The translations under genes were made by a program, and so were the position numbers. Source: Chrysopilus asiliformis (Eukaryota > Arthropoda > Insecta > Diptera > Rhagionidae). From it: 64,000 bases of DNA. Positions 52,982 to 63,084 of the stretch are shown here, piece after piece. The stretch is from contig OZ035963.1 of the NCBI GenBank assembly GCA_964034945.1, positions 48,129,032 to 48,193,031 on the forward strand, written 5' to 3'. The notes under the pieces were generated by a model that saw only the letters and a list, made by a program, of their open reading frames with translations, searched no databases and was not told where the DNA came from. Position 1 is the stretch's first letter. Each line of letters opens with the position of its first letter.

Positions 52982-53651
52982 TCTACCCAGTTCCCATTAC
53001 ACGCTTCTTCAAAGTGAAACTTATATTCAGGTTCGACCCGACCACCGTCAAATGCCGCTCTATCGCTGCAGGATTTTTATGAAGCGAATATTGACCCAAA
53101 GATCACCAATTTCTGCAATTGTGGCTCGGAAGACGCATTATTAATCAGTGTGTCGTTCTCGTCACTTCTTACGCTTCTTGTACGCGGATCTGAATTATAG
53201 GTCTAAATCTTTAGACCCAATTGTATAAATTGCTGCATTTTATAGCCGCAAAGAACAAACTTTAAGTGCCCGTGCTTTTCGATGCAATTTGGGTATTTTA
53301 TTCTAAAAAAAACTATTCAGGGAACGCAGCGGACGCAACAAAAATTTTTTTATTTAATACCTGAGATGCCAATAAACAAAAAAATATATTCCGGGGGCAA
53401 TACTCGCCCATACTTGGAAATTGTGCACTAAACTAGAAAGTAAAATTACAAAATAACGGTTACCACTCTATTGTCGGCTTTACCAGTTGTTATTTTCAAA
53501 TATTGTTGTTTTTCAAATAAGTTGTTTTTTGCAATTGCCAAAACAAAAAATATCAAACCTTACCTGAAAGCTTACATGAACCTCAGTTATTGTTGTAATA
53601 ATTAATTTATTGCGAAAAAAAACAGCAGACCGCTAATATTAAAAACTCTAA
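52982..53651. other. No gene seen; AT-rich DNA
   Basis: The first bases continue the repeat F target. 53,030-53,220 is less AT-rich, but it has no open frame of note. Nothing else recognised. Confidence 0.5.
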
Positions 53652-53810
53652 GGCCCGCCGTACACTTGGGCTAAGTTAGCTCAGCTATGTGCCTGTTTAT
53701 ACGTGGACGTTTAGCGGTTCGTATTCTCCTCACTTTGATACGTGACGAAACACGTTAAGTTATAAACAGGCACATAGCTGAGGTAACTTAGCTCAAGTGT
53801 ACGGCGGGCG
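53652..53810. mobile_element. Long-TIR MITE (PIF/Harbinger-like design)
   Basis: 159 bp; arms of about 49 bases (53,653-53,701 and 53,761-53,809) start GCCCGCCGTACACTTGRGCT and end TGTGCCTGTTTATA, separated by about 59 bases. Flanks are TAA (left) and TTA (right), consistent with a TWA target but not an exact duplication. The ends resemble the TAA-flanked MITE at 34,772 (CCCCCGTCGCACACTTCA...AAGCTATGTGAG against CCGTACACTTG...CAGCTATGTG), so the two are likely related. Confidence 0.7.
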
Positions 53811-53855
53811 TTAACCTCGCCAACTCGACGAATGACAATTTGTACAATCTAGGAT

Positions 53856-53914
53856 TATAGACCACCTTCAGACATCGGAAAACATTCATTTCCGATGTCT
53901 GAAGGTGGTCTATA
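53856..53914. repeat. Perfect 26-bp hairpin with 7-base loop
   Basis: Left arm begins TATAGACCACCTTCAGACAT (53,856-53,881), loop ACATTCA, right arm its exact complement (53,889-53,914). It is 40 bases from the MITE at 53,652. It may be a tiny foldback element, a transposon end, or a hairpin RNA source; sequence alone does not decide. Confidence 0.85.
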
Positions 53915-54093
53915 AACGAAAACAACATAGTTTATGTATAACATTATAGTTTTAGTACACAAGAGGCGCATATTTTTATTTTTAATGTTAGCAATTTCCA
54001 ATTAAATCCCACTAGATTCCTCAAATTACACAGTGTGCGACAAATAATGTAACTTTATACAAAAAAATCGAAAAAATTTGAGTTTTTGAGTTT

Positions 54094-54370
54094 TTGAGTT
54101 CACCCGACTTATTTATGCAAAATGTTAGGCCTCTTGCTCAATCCATTCGCAAGTTATCCCACACAGACAGACAAACCGATGCGGGAATCAAAATGTTTTA
54201 TTATGCTCAACACTCCGGTATAGGTAATTTTTGGTCCAGCCTTTGGTTTGATGCTTTACTAAAGGTATGGATCCTAAGAGTACATCTGGAGTTGATCCAG
54301 CCAAACCACTGCCAGATTTGGAATCGGCTTTACCAAAGTATCCAAAAGTAACTCTACTTACGAGTGCACT
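54094..54370 (-). repeat. DINE-like repeat fragment
   Basis: GTTAGGCCTCTTGCTCAATC, then CACACAGACAGACAAACCG (GACR microsatellite remnant) and TTATTATGCTCAACACTCC recall family A/D read in reverse. 54,280-54,345 (GATCCAGCCAAACCACTGCC, GATTTGGAATCGGCTTTACC) is a third copy of the block that flanks the LINE at 55.7-56.4 kb. Confidence 0.45.
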
Positions 54371-55660
54371 AAAGAAAATCTGATTGTGTAATCTGTGCGA
54401 ATTTTTAGTAACTAAACTGATTAAATGATAATTTTATGAAAATTGTAGTTTCTACATGTTTCAGATTTGAAAAATTCAATGTTGTTTGAGACCTAGAATT
54501 CACCTCAGTTTCACAATGCAAGTAATGTGCAAATCTAAACGATAAAATATCTTTAAAAAATTTAACATTTTGCAATTTATGCAAATCAAAACGAAAAGAT
54601 GAAGAAAAACGCTGTCGATGGGTTTAATATGCAACATTAAGCAATATTACTGTTGATTCATAATCTTTTTTACTTAATATTTCATTCAATTCATTTCATC
54701 CCTTATTGCCTGGCCATTCATGCAAGGACAACGTGGCCGTCGTGTAACACCAAAGGGCGAACCGCTTCTATGGCGTGTATTTTTTTTTTTTTAAATTTTA
54801 TTCCTAGTTATTCCTGGTCTGACTCACGTTTGCAAATACTGTTACACAAAAACTCCATCAACTGGTTGCCTGTTTCAATATTGAATATTGAGAAAATCCC
54901 AGAGACCTTCATTTCGAGTTGATGACATCCAAACATAGAAAAATCGTATCCGGTGGCGGTGGGAGATGGAAACATTATAGAGCGATATTACTCTAGCATA
55001 ACTCAGTTCAGTTTCAATCAATTTAAATATTTTTCGTGTCATTGAATGCAGATCCCAGTATTATCCTGTTCCTGTTCTCATTTGTCCCTTCGGTTTGATT
55101 TCCTCTTTCGAATCAAAAAAAAAAATATGATCTCCGTTTCACTGAAGCAGTTATCCTACCAGAGACCGAAAGAGACCTGAATGCGTAATTATTTTTTTAT
55201 GCAAATGACAGTGTCCTCAAATGCTGTGAAACGATGCGAAAGGCTACTTATAGGTTATATGGCTCGGGAAATTTTTACGGAAGCCAAAGTCCTTGATATA
55301 AAAATCATTTTCCATTCAAAGATTTTTGATTCCTGTCGGTGTGGATATCCTTTATGTAAAAATGCATGGCAAGATTTGAAATATCCCAGATTGGAAGATT
55401 AATGGTTTGTGATTTATTGGGAAAAAAGGGTGGGACTAGACTGGTTCTGCGACTAATGATAGTTCCGTCATTAAATTTTTTGAAAATAAATTAATTTTCC
55501 CTTTACTAAAACTCTTTGTTCATTTTATAGATCTTTTGTCGATTTTTTTTTGTTTATTTTTCGAAAATTATTTAAAAAAATTGTTTTCGTTTAATTGTTT
55601 CTTAAATCTACTGTAACTTTTCAAAACAACAGATAAAAATTAAGGATGTAACAGAAGCTA
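54371..55660. other. No gene seen
   Basis: Open frames of up to 89 codons (54,653) and 73 codons (55,181, containing CRCGYPLCKNAWQDL) are not recognisable. T-runs at 54,780 and A-runs near 55,118. No shared repeat noticed. Confidence 0.5.
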
Positions 55661-55679
55661 TTTCTTCGATGCTATTTAA

Positions 55680-56405
55680 GGTATTTGGAGGCACTGATTC
55701 TGAATCTGTCAGTGGTTTGGCGAGACCAGCTCTAGTTTGGGAGATAAATAGGGTGGCGATTAGGTTTGGTTTGATTGTAGGAGGGGGGCTTACAAGGGAA
55801 ACCCCACGCACGTAGGCCTCAAATTAGGCCCATTGTGCACCCCCCTCGCTGGAGCAAATTGAGCTCAAGTGCGGTTGTTCAGCCATCCAGACAGTGCTGT
55901 GTATTTCCGAATCGGCTCCCAGCCCTGAGTTCGTTCCTGCCTCATGAAGTTCCTCTAGAAAGGGGTGGCCGAAGCATTTGACGCGAATACGGGCTAAGGC
56001 TGGACAGTGACACAAGAAATGCTCCACCGTTTCCTGCTCTTCCCCACAACCCCTGCATTGTGGATTATCCATCAGCCTCATCTTGAAGGCGTGATCCTTC
56101 AGGAGGAAGTGCCCTGTTAGAATCCAAGTCGTTAGACGAAGGGGATTCCGTTCCAGATTTAAGGGGCTCTTAGTAAGGTTTGCATTTAAGCCACCCCATA
56201 ATTCCTTTGTTGTAGTGCCGATCTGGCACGTGGACCAAAGTTGTTGGCTCTCCTGATCCACCCACTGCTTAAGTTGCAGATTAAGGGTTTGAATCGGCCA
56301 TTAAATCATCACACATGAATAAACTACTCTCTTTATCTCAAAAACTAGAGCTGATCTAGCCAAACCACTACCAAATTCGAATTCAGCTATGCCAAATTAC
56401 CCAAG
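55680..56405. repeat. Inverted 65-base blocks flanking a LINE tail
   Basis: 55,680-55,750 read in reverse (CAAACTAGAGCTGGTCTCGC then CAAACCACTGACAGATTC) matches 56,338-56,402 (AAAACTAGAGCTGATCTAGC then CAAACCACTACCAAATTC). The LINE fragment lies between the two. They are probably two copies of one dispersed repeat in opposite orientation. Confidence 0.55.
55765..56304 (-). pseudogene. LINE (I/R1-like) ORF2 C-terminal fragment, frameshifted
   Basis: Minus strand from about 56,304: LQLKQWVDQESQQLW, then LNLERNPLRLTTWILTGHFL and MRLMDNPQCRGCGEEQETVE, HFLCHCPALARIRVKCFGHP. TGHxxL and the C-x2-C-x8-H-FLCHCP cluster are characteristic of the end of ORF2 after RNase H in I/R1/Jockey-group elements. 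Compared with the 30.4-kb copy (HEAGTQGWEP), this one has four extra bases (GAACGAAC for GAAC), which shifts the frame to HEAGTNSGLGADSE and destroys the natural end. The reverse transcriptase is missing. The tail beyond the coding part matches the 30.6-kb copy. Confidence 0.8.
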
Positions 56406-56410
56406 AAAAT

Positions 56411-57817
56411 CTCTAATATCGAGTACGCAAAAGGAAAAGTATATTCATGTGTAATCCCATTTCTGAAAATATTTAATCCAATATTTTTTCATTTTTTAAA
56501 AAGATAAAAATCATCAAATACTTTCTATGATTTATCAAGCCTTGTGTGTATTACAAAAGCCCATTCGCTATTAACCAGAATTTTAATTCAATGTGAAACA
56601 GATGTCCATGCACATCTTTCCCGTCTACACAATGTTTTTTCACATATTACCTGCGTTTACCTCTTCCATTGCCATCGTCTTCGTGTTTAATTTCAGCACA
56701 CAGCCTTTGATTAAGGAGAGCAGGACCATTAATAATACCAGAAAGGAAAAAAAAACATATGAAAAACAATATCGAAACACAATCAGCCGAACCAAACTAG
56801 ATCCTTCGATTTTCCTTCAAATTTGCATATTGGCCTTCGTCTTGACGCAACTTGAAAAGGATCACAAAGATTTCTGATGTTACTAAAAGGAGGTAAAAAA
56901 AAAACGAAAACATAAATATAAATAGGAGCAATGAGTTTTTTGAAGAAAATAAATCAAAGGATTCAATTGAATACGAAACAAACGGAAGAAGGTAGGGCAA
57001 TTCTCCTTTATCAGTTTTTTTTCGTATATTTTATGTGATCGAAGATGGCAAAATGAAAGGGTTGAATTCAACACTGGACTAAAAGATCGACGTCGTTTGA
57101 TGTGCACGAAATGAATTTGAGATGGCATTGAAGACATATCATCTCCTCCATTCAATCAAAGGGACTCATTATTCCCTACGCTTTAATATGTGTTCATATG
57201 TAAATACAAAATCGTATTGGATGATGTGAAAAACCCATCAAAATTGAAGTATATTGTCTACACTTTTAAAAAATTAGACAAAATGCTTTTTACAAATATA
57301 AAGTTTAAAATTACATTTTTAGAAGATTTAAAATGATGCTTACTTTTAATCTAATTTCTTATATGGTGATTTATTTTGGCCAATTTTCACTTCAGTTTCC
57401 TTTACCAGTTTTTACTTTCTTTTATGTTTCTGTACGACATAAGTATCTACTTATATCTGTCCCATATGCACATTTTTAAAAGAATTTATAGAATTCTAAA
57501 AATATTACGATTAGCCCTTAAAAGAAAAAAAACAGCAATAAATAAATAACAAGAAACTTTCTAAACTATCGAATTTTAAGGAATTTATAGAGAAATGCCA
57601 AAGAAATCAGTCATTCATCAGTTGATAAAAAAAACTTGTATTAAGATTGGCTGACAGGTTCTAAAGATAACAGGAGAGGGGTTCATGAGGAGAAAGATTA
57701 TGGGCATATTTTGCTTGCTTCCTAAAAATTCTCTATCCATGTTCGAAAACCTAATTTAATTTAAAGACGTTCACTTTTTTAAGATGAAAGTGTAAATGTT
57801 TTGGGGTTATATGCTCT
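56411..57817. other. No gene seen; AT-rich unique DNA
   Basis: Open frames of up to 94 codons (56,593) and 90 codons (56,883-57,155, minus) without recognisable domains. No shared repeats or inverted ends noticed. Confidence 0.5.
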
Positions 57818-57821
57818 TTAA

Positions 57822-58030
57822 CCCTTAAAGGTTTGATGGTACACGCGATGTACCACCTCTTGCGTAACAAAATCTGTTCGGTGGTACCAAAATTGTACCA
57901 CCGATTAATTCGTCTTCCATTGACGCATGAAACTTTGAAGTGGTACCACTAAAAAAAAATTTTTAAAAATTGCCTTTTCATGTGCAGCACGAGTAAAAAT
58001 ATTTGCATTTTTTTTTTGTGCCTCTAAGGT
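57822..58030. mobile_element. piggyBac-like MITE, TTAA flanks (copy a)
   Basis: 209 bp between TTAA at 57,818-57,821 and 58,031-58,034. Ends CCCTTAAAGGTTTGATGG and, in complement, ACCTTAGAGGCAC are loosely inverted. Inside are GTACCACC, GGTGGTACCA and GTGGTACCAC palindromes, also prominent in the TTAA element at 60,251. Exact TTAA flanks are the piggyBac signature; Kolobok also uses TTAA. Confidence 0.6.
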
Positions 58031-58269
58031 TTAAATATGGTGACCATATTTTATTTTTGTTCGAATCAAGGATAGATGATGACTAGGGCCCGAATTTTTG
58101 GCACTTATAAAATGCGAAAAAAGGCAGTAAAAAAGACTGAATAAGCTTTAAAAAAAAGGCATTTTCTTTGCAAGAATATTACATATCATGTATCACAAAA
58201 TTGAACGCAAAACGCTAGCCAAAAAAAAATTCAGATAAATTAAATTCATATAAATAAATTAAAAATACT

Positions 58270-58770
58270 CAGGGTATTCACAGTCCTCTTTTAAATTGCG
58301 AGTAATTTTACCGCTCGGTAATTCAGTCAAATTTAACAGATTTTTACCGAGACGGTAACTTGGTTCATGTAAAAATGAATTACTGGATTCGGTAATTGTA
58401 GACATGCCTTGAGTCGTGTTTTCCGGCCCGGTTATTCGGTATCAAGAATCAACCGCGAGTGGCGCTAGTAATGTTTTTAGTTGTCAAATTTTCTCGCTGG
58501 TTTTTTTGTTAATCTCATCGGACTGCAAATTTTTTCAATTTTGATAGCCGTTGCCACAATAGAAATTCAAAAGAATACATCAAACATGGATTTAAAGGTA
58601 TGTGTCATATTTTACAATCAAATTCGCAGTTCATGATTTGGTCACGTATCAAATAAAAGCGCTGTTCTCAAATCTGTGCTGTGGGATGTTCACAGCAGAA
58701 TATTTTCAGTCTTTTAATATTACCGAAAACACCGAATACCGAAAATTAAAACAGGACTGTGAATACCCTG
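58270..58770. mobile_element. Nested 501-bp TIR element, ACT flanks
   Basis: Ends CAGGGTATTCACAGTCCT and the same in complement; the match runs 25 bases with one difference. ACT lies on both sides (58,267-58,269 and 58,771-58,773). The middle contains ATGGATTTAAAG followed by GTATGTG, which looks like a first coding exon with a splice donor; this could be the start of the parent transposase gene left by internal deletion. The superfamily is not decided: ends suggest hAT, but the 3-bp flank does not. Confidence 0.7.
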
Positions 58771-59204
58771 ACTATAAAAAAAACTAATAGCCGTATAATG
58801 ATTCTCAATTCTCTTAAGTAATATGACTATTGCATGTGTTTGCTGATTTTTATCTAAAACTTACAATAGTCTTTAGGTGAAGTTTTTGAATAACGCTACT
58901 TTTTTTGAGCTTGCTTTCTGCCATAAATTCCTGTGTATAACACAACACACAAAGTGTCACAAAATGCATTTTTGGGTGATTAACTATTTTTCACAAATTT
59001 TGCAAACAAGCAAACCCCCATCCGTCGAGATACAGTCTTTGCCAAATGAATTTACAAGATTTACGAGTAATTTTTGGCATATCTCAGTTTTCTATTTACT
59101 ACCAAAACTAAACTGATCGCGCATTGGCGCAACTGTCATAAATATAGGCATTGCTTTATATGGGTATTTAAATTACCTTAAAATGAATTTATAAATCTTT
59201 TTAA

Positions 59205-59423
59205 CCCTTAATTTATGAGGTGAAAATCATATGCGTAAATGATTAGGTGGTTTCCGATGGGCTTGTTCTAATCACATACCAAATCCGTGCTTTTAACTCA
59301 GCATACAACACCATACTATATGAAGGTACTGAAGATTTCAGAGTAACTGTGCTGAAAACATGAGAAATAGCAAAGAGAGAAAAGTCAATGTGGGTCCACT
59401 GGACCCACCTCATCAATTAAGGG
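59205..59423. mobile_element. Nested piggyBac-like MITE, TTAA flanks (copy b)
   Basis: 219 bp between TTAA at 59,201-59,204 and 59,424-59,427. Ends CCCTTAATTTATGAGGTG and, in complement, CCCTTAATTGATGAGGTG (17 of 18 match). Near the right end is the exact palindrome GTGGGTCCACTGGACCCAC. It lies inside the hAT-like element at 58,084 and is therefore younger. Confidence 0.8.
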
Positions 59424-59589
59424 TTAAGATCGGAATTATTAAAAAAAGGCAATAAAAAATGCTAAATGGTCGAAAAAGTGGGAAAATCAGCGAAAATGCC
59501 TAAAAGGCAGTTCATATACAAAATTAAACGAAAAAAGCAAAATAGGCAAAATGCCTTTTTGCGTTAAATATCCGGGCCCTGATGATGAC

Positions 59590-60246
59590 AAATAATAAAA
59601 ATTTTGAAGAACAAAAAGTTGCCACATGTGTGTTGCTAGTTACCTGGAAAATGGGTTTTTTTTATTGTCGTTATAATGGTTAATTAAAATCACAACAAAT
59701 TTTGTGGAAGTCAATCTAACCCATAGTTAAACAATTCCGAACATTTTTCGAAATCGGACCCAATAGTTTTAGAACAGGTTCACGTTGATTGAGTAAATTT
59801 CACTATTTTTTATTAGAACGCGCCCAAAACAATTAGTAAAAATTCCAATTAAATTAATTATTCCTGTTGATTCATAATAGGAGCGTCCCCGGGGAAAAAA
59901 ACTGGAATTGTTCTCATTGTGCAATTTCCATTGATATTTTCACATCCGAAATTTTTTTGAAAAAATTCAAAAAAAGGAACAGTTGTTAAAATATTTGGAT
60001 TGTTTCCGATAAAAATTGCAAATTTACAAATATTGGTCGGAACTAGTCCTAAAAAATGTCTGTCACTTTCATTAAAAAGTTAGCAAAGCAAGATAGAAAG
60101 CTTCCCAGGAAACTTGGGAATCATTCCTATTTTTTTGTTTTCCTATACATTGTCGCATATGTTACAACAATTTTGGCAAAGTATATGGGAGAGACTGCCG
60201 AAATTAGGTTTACTAGTGTTTTTATATATCAAGATTTTTTTTTCAT
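59590..60246. other. No gene seen; TAGGA/TTCC-word-rich stretch
   Basis: 59,880-60,125 has clustered GGAAT, GGAAC, TCCTA and CATTCCTAT words like 33,812-34,290. No recognisable coding sequence. Confidence 0.4.
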
Positions 60247-60250
60247 TTAA

Positions 60251-60500
60251 CACGTTCTTGACATCGTGTACCACCAGTGGTACATGCATAGTGCAATCGA
60301 TTTTTGAATATTCCTGACAGTCGTAAGTATAAAAACATAGTTTTAACATAAATTGTCAGTATTTTATGAAGTAATATAAAAACACGCACCGTGTACCACT
60401 GATGGTGCACAACCGCCAGACAACAAATCGCTAGTGTACCACCCGTGGTACACGATGTCCAATTGTAAAAAAAGTTTAAAAAGCAAATGTCACGAACGTG
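60251..60500. mobile_element. piggyBac-like MITE, TTAA flanks (copy c)
   Basis: 250 bp between TTAA at 60,247-60,250 and 60,501-60,504. Ends CACGTTCTTGACA and, in complement, CACGTTCGTGACA. Near each end are GTGTACCACCAGTGGTAC and GTGTACCACCCGTGGTACAC palindromes, with GTGTACCACTGATGG in the middle, so the motif occurs three times. Classification rests on the TTAA flanks. Confidence 0.8.
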
Positions 60501-60504
60501 TTAA

Positions 60505-62248
60505 TAAACAATCTAACGGCGAAACCCGAATCAAAATAGGTCCAATAAATAAATATCGATTCAGTACAATCAGAGCAACCCTCAACTGGTAGAAATATAC
60601 ACACTGCTGCTTATTTTCCGAATAGCCTTTTTCAAATTATTAGTATGATTTATAAAAAAAATTATCAAAATTTAAATCCACCACAAATCCAGAAAATTTC
60701 TTAAAATATCTTCTTTTGTCGAACTCATTCTGCCTCTATTAACCCTTGGACAAAACCCAAGATTTAACAATTCAACGTTAATTTTGCAGTTGTTACGAGG
60801 TAAATTTATTCAAATTGTTGTAGAGTGAATTAGCCACGGGAAAACTGATTTTTCCATTGAAAAAGAAACCGTTTTTCACCTAACTTCAATAAAAGATTTG
60901 CAGCACCTTCTATTCTCGTCCACTGGAAATTAGAGAGAGGAAAAAACGTCTTTGCGATCGGTTGAGTTCCGAGGTGCACATTGGTAGCTATAAATTTTCA
61001 AACTTTTAGCTCATTGTACGCAGTAAATAATACACGAAACGAATGACATCTGATTAATGTTGCATTGTCAGTTCGAATGATATCAAACAACAAGGTGCAC
61101 TCTAGTGCATTTCTTATGTTCATTTTGTAATCTGGTTTTTCGGTTCATGACGACGAAGTCGGATTGCGAATTGCATAAATGCAATGCGATGCGAATAGTG
61201 GATTTAATAATACGAGAAATTTAGATTCAGAATATTATGTACATGTAAATCGTACAACTATAATATCTATCTACACCTACTCTCACCTGAAGGCATTCTA
61301 CTATGGTGTATGTCTCCGTTCCAATGAATGACATGACTTTGAATTCATCACTGAGCAAGATTCTTCCTCACGTCTCAAAAATTTGCCCATCCATGGATTT
61401 AAAAAAAAAAACATACATCCAATCTACACCTTCATATCATCTTTCTCCGTTTTGGTTTATTTCTTCACGTCGGTCGTTCTTATTATTAAGGTGCTGTAAA
61501 ATTTTCAAAGCAACTGATTCAACTAGAAGTGCGAAAAGATTGCACTTGAGAAACTTTCCTACCTTCGGTTTTTCGGTTCAGTTCAGTTTGGTTTGGTTCG
61601 GAGATTAATTTCCTTAGATAAGCGTAGAAAACATGAGGAAATTTGCATTAAAGGTGTGTCTGTATGCATTTCTTGCACTTTTCAATTTCATTATTTGTTT
61701 TATTACAACAAAATCGTCTTGAAAAATATCCACTGTATTGGTTTCTGTCTTAATGCGTAATTGTTTTTGATTCTTAAAAATGGCTTATTCACGTAAGACA
61801 GCAAACGTGGGCGAAATTTTATAAAATCTTTTGCACATTTTATGATAAAAAAAAAATTATGTGGGGTGTATTAGGCTTCACATACACTTTTTTTAAAAAC
61901 GTCCAATGATTTATTTAAGATTTTAAAATCTTAAATAAATCATTGGAATATTCTTGCCTATTCTAATATTTTGTTTATCCATCCTTAACTATTGGAAGAA
62001 ATCGTCATATATGGGAAGATATTATTCAATTGTCTTATTCAATTGTCTTAACAAACCTCACCATTTTAGCCACATTTTTCAAAAAAAATTGTGAGTTGTA
62101 TCCAGGGGTATTTGTAAGGGAAATTCCGTTTTCTCAAAATTTCTATTTTAATTTTTTCACGGTAGCACGATGGGCCATTCCGGCACCGCGTTTTGTTTGC
62201 ACTTTTTTTTCAAAAAAGCTTCTGGTTATTTCATCTGAATTTTAGCGT
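60505..62248. other. No gene seen; contains a 44-bp palindrome
   Basis: 61,903-61,946 is a perfect palindrome (arm CCAATGATTTATTTAAGATT plus TT, then its complement). The 101-codon frame at 61,303 and 71-codon frame at 62,030 have no recognisable domain. Confidence 0.5.
61903..61946. repeat. Perfect 44-bp palindrome
   Basis: 22-base arms with no loop, centred between 61,924 and 61,925, flanked by AAAAACGT and AATATTC. Might be a collapsed foldback element or a cruciform-forming site. Confidence 0.9.
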
Positions 62249-62256
62249 CTCGTGAT

Positions 62257-63022
62257 CAGTGTTGGGCAAAACGGCGTAAAAAACAGTTTTTTTACATTTT
62301 CCACGTAAAAAACGTAAAAAACTGGTAAAAAACGTAAAAAACCGTAAAATACCCCATATGTCGCAAATTTCTGTACATTATTCACATTAATTAACGTTAA
62401 AATAAGTAGGCGGACGCAATGCACTCAGAAAAATGGAGGCTTACTCGACGACCTACATACGGCTAATTGGCCTCGGGCAGGCGCGCGTTCGCCTGCATGT
62501 GGGCAAGTAAAACTGAGTTGACCTGTGGTCGGAGAAATTCTGAAATTAAGCCACCAGCAGGTGAAGTAGGGCATTGGGAGCTGCACGAGTTGACCTTAGA
62601 TAGGCATTTCGAGGATGTAATGTCATGTAATGGAAACCTCTGTCAGCCAGCTAGAGGTCAGAGTTAACCTGACAAAAAGTTGACCTGAACATTTTTCTGA
62701 GTGTGTAATGAAAGGATATAAACAGTTTTTGAACTCCGAGTTTAAAATCTTTTTCACTTTCAAGAGTGCAATTTGGAAATGCTTTTGAATACTTTTCTGT
62801 GCTTGCTGAAGACTATTAACCTTTTTATTGTTCTAAGATGATTTATTTACAAATAATTACTATAATTATTGAATGGCTACTTATTAAATTTTTTATCATC
62901 AATGTTTTAGGTTTTTTATAGTTTTTTACGTTTTTTACGTTAAAATTGAGGTTTTTTACGCGTAATTTTTTAGGCGTAAAAACTAGGTAAATTACTTTAC
63001 GTAAAAAACCGGCACAACACTG
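62257..63022. mobile_element. hAT-like non-autonomous element, perfect 8-bp duplication CTCGTGAT
   Basis: 766 bp. Left end CAGTGTTGGGC, right end in complement CAGTGTTGTGC. CTCGTGAT lies on both sides (62,249-62,256 and 63,023-63,030). Subterminal regions repeat GTAAAAAAC: five copies at the left (62,275-62,345) and four at the right in either orientation, plausible transposase-binding arrays. A TA-type MITE (62,422-62,703) has inserted into it. No transposase, so mobilised in trans if at all. Confidence 0.85.
62422..62703. mobile_element. TA-family MITE, copy 3, nested in hAT-like element
   Basis: 282 bp, ends CACTCAGAAAAATG and its complement, body very close to copies 1 and 2. Here the flanking dinucleotide is TG on both sides rather than TA, so either the target differed or the TA decayed. 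Confidence 0.8.
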
Positions 63023-63084
63023 CTCGTGATCGTATTAGATCGAAACCATGTTGAAGGATACCGTGCTAAAGGAGGATTATCTAT

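Larger units (their letters stand above)
58084..59581. mobile_element. hAT-like element, 8-bp duplication ATGATGAC, with nested insertions
   Basis: 1,498 bp. Left end TAGGGCCCGAATTTTTGGCA; right end, in complement, CAGGGCCCGGATATTTAACG. ATGATGAC lies on both sides (58,076-58,083 and 59,582-59,589), the 8-bp duplication typical of hAT. Both subterminal regions are rich in AAAAGGCA/TGCCTTTT words, likely transposase-binding motifs. Removing the two nested elements (58,270-58,770 and 59,205-59,423) leaves about 780 bases with no transposase, so it is non-autonomous. Confidence 0.75.
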
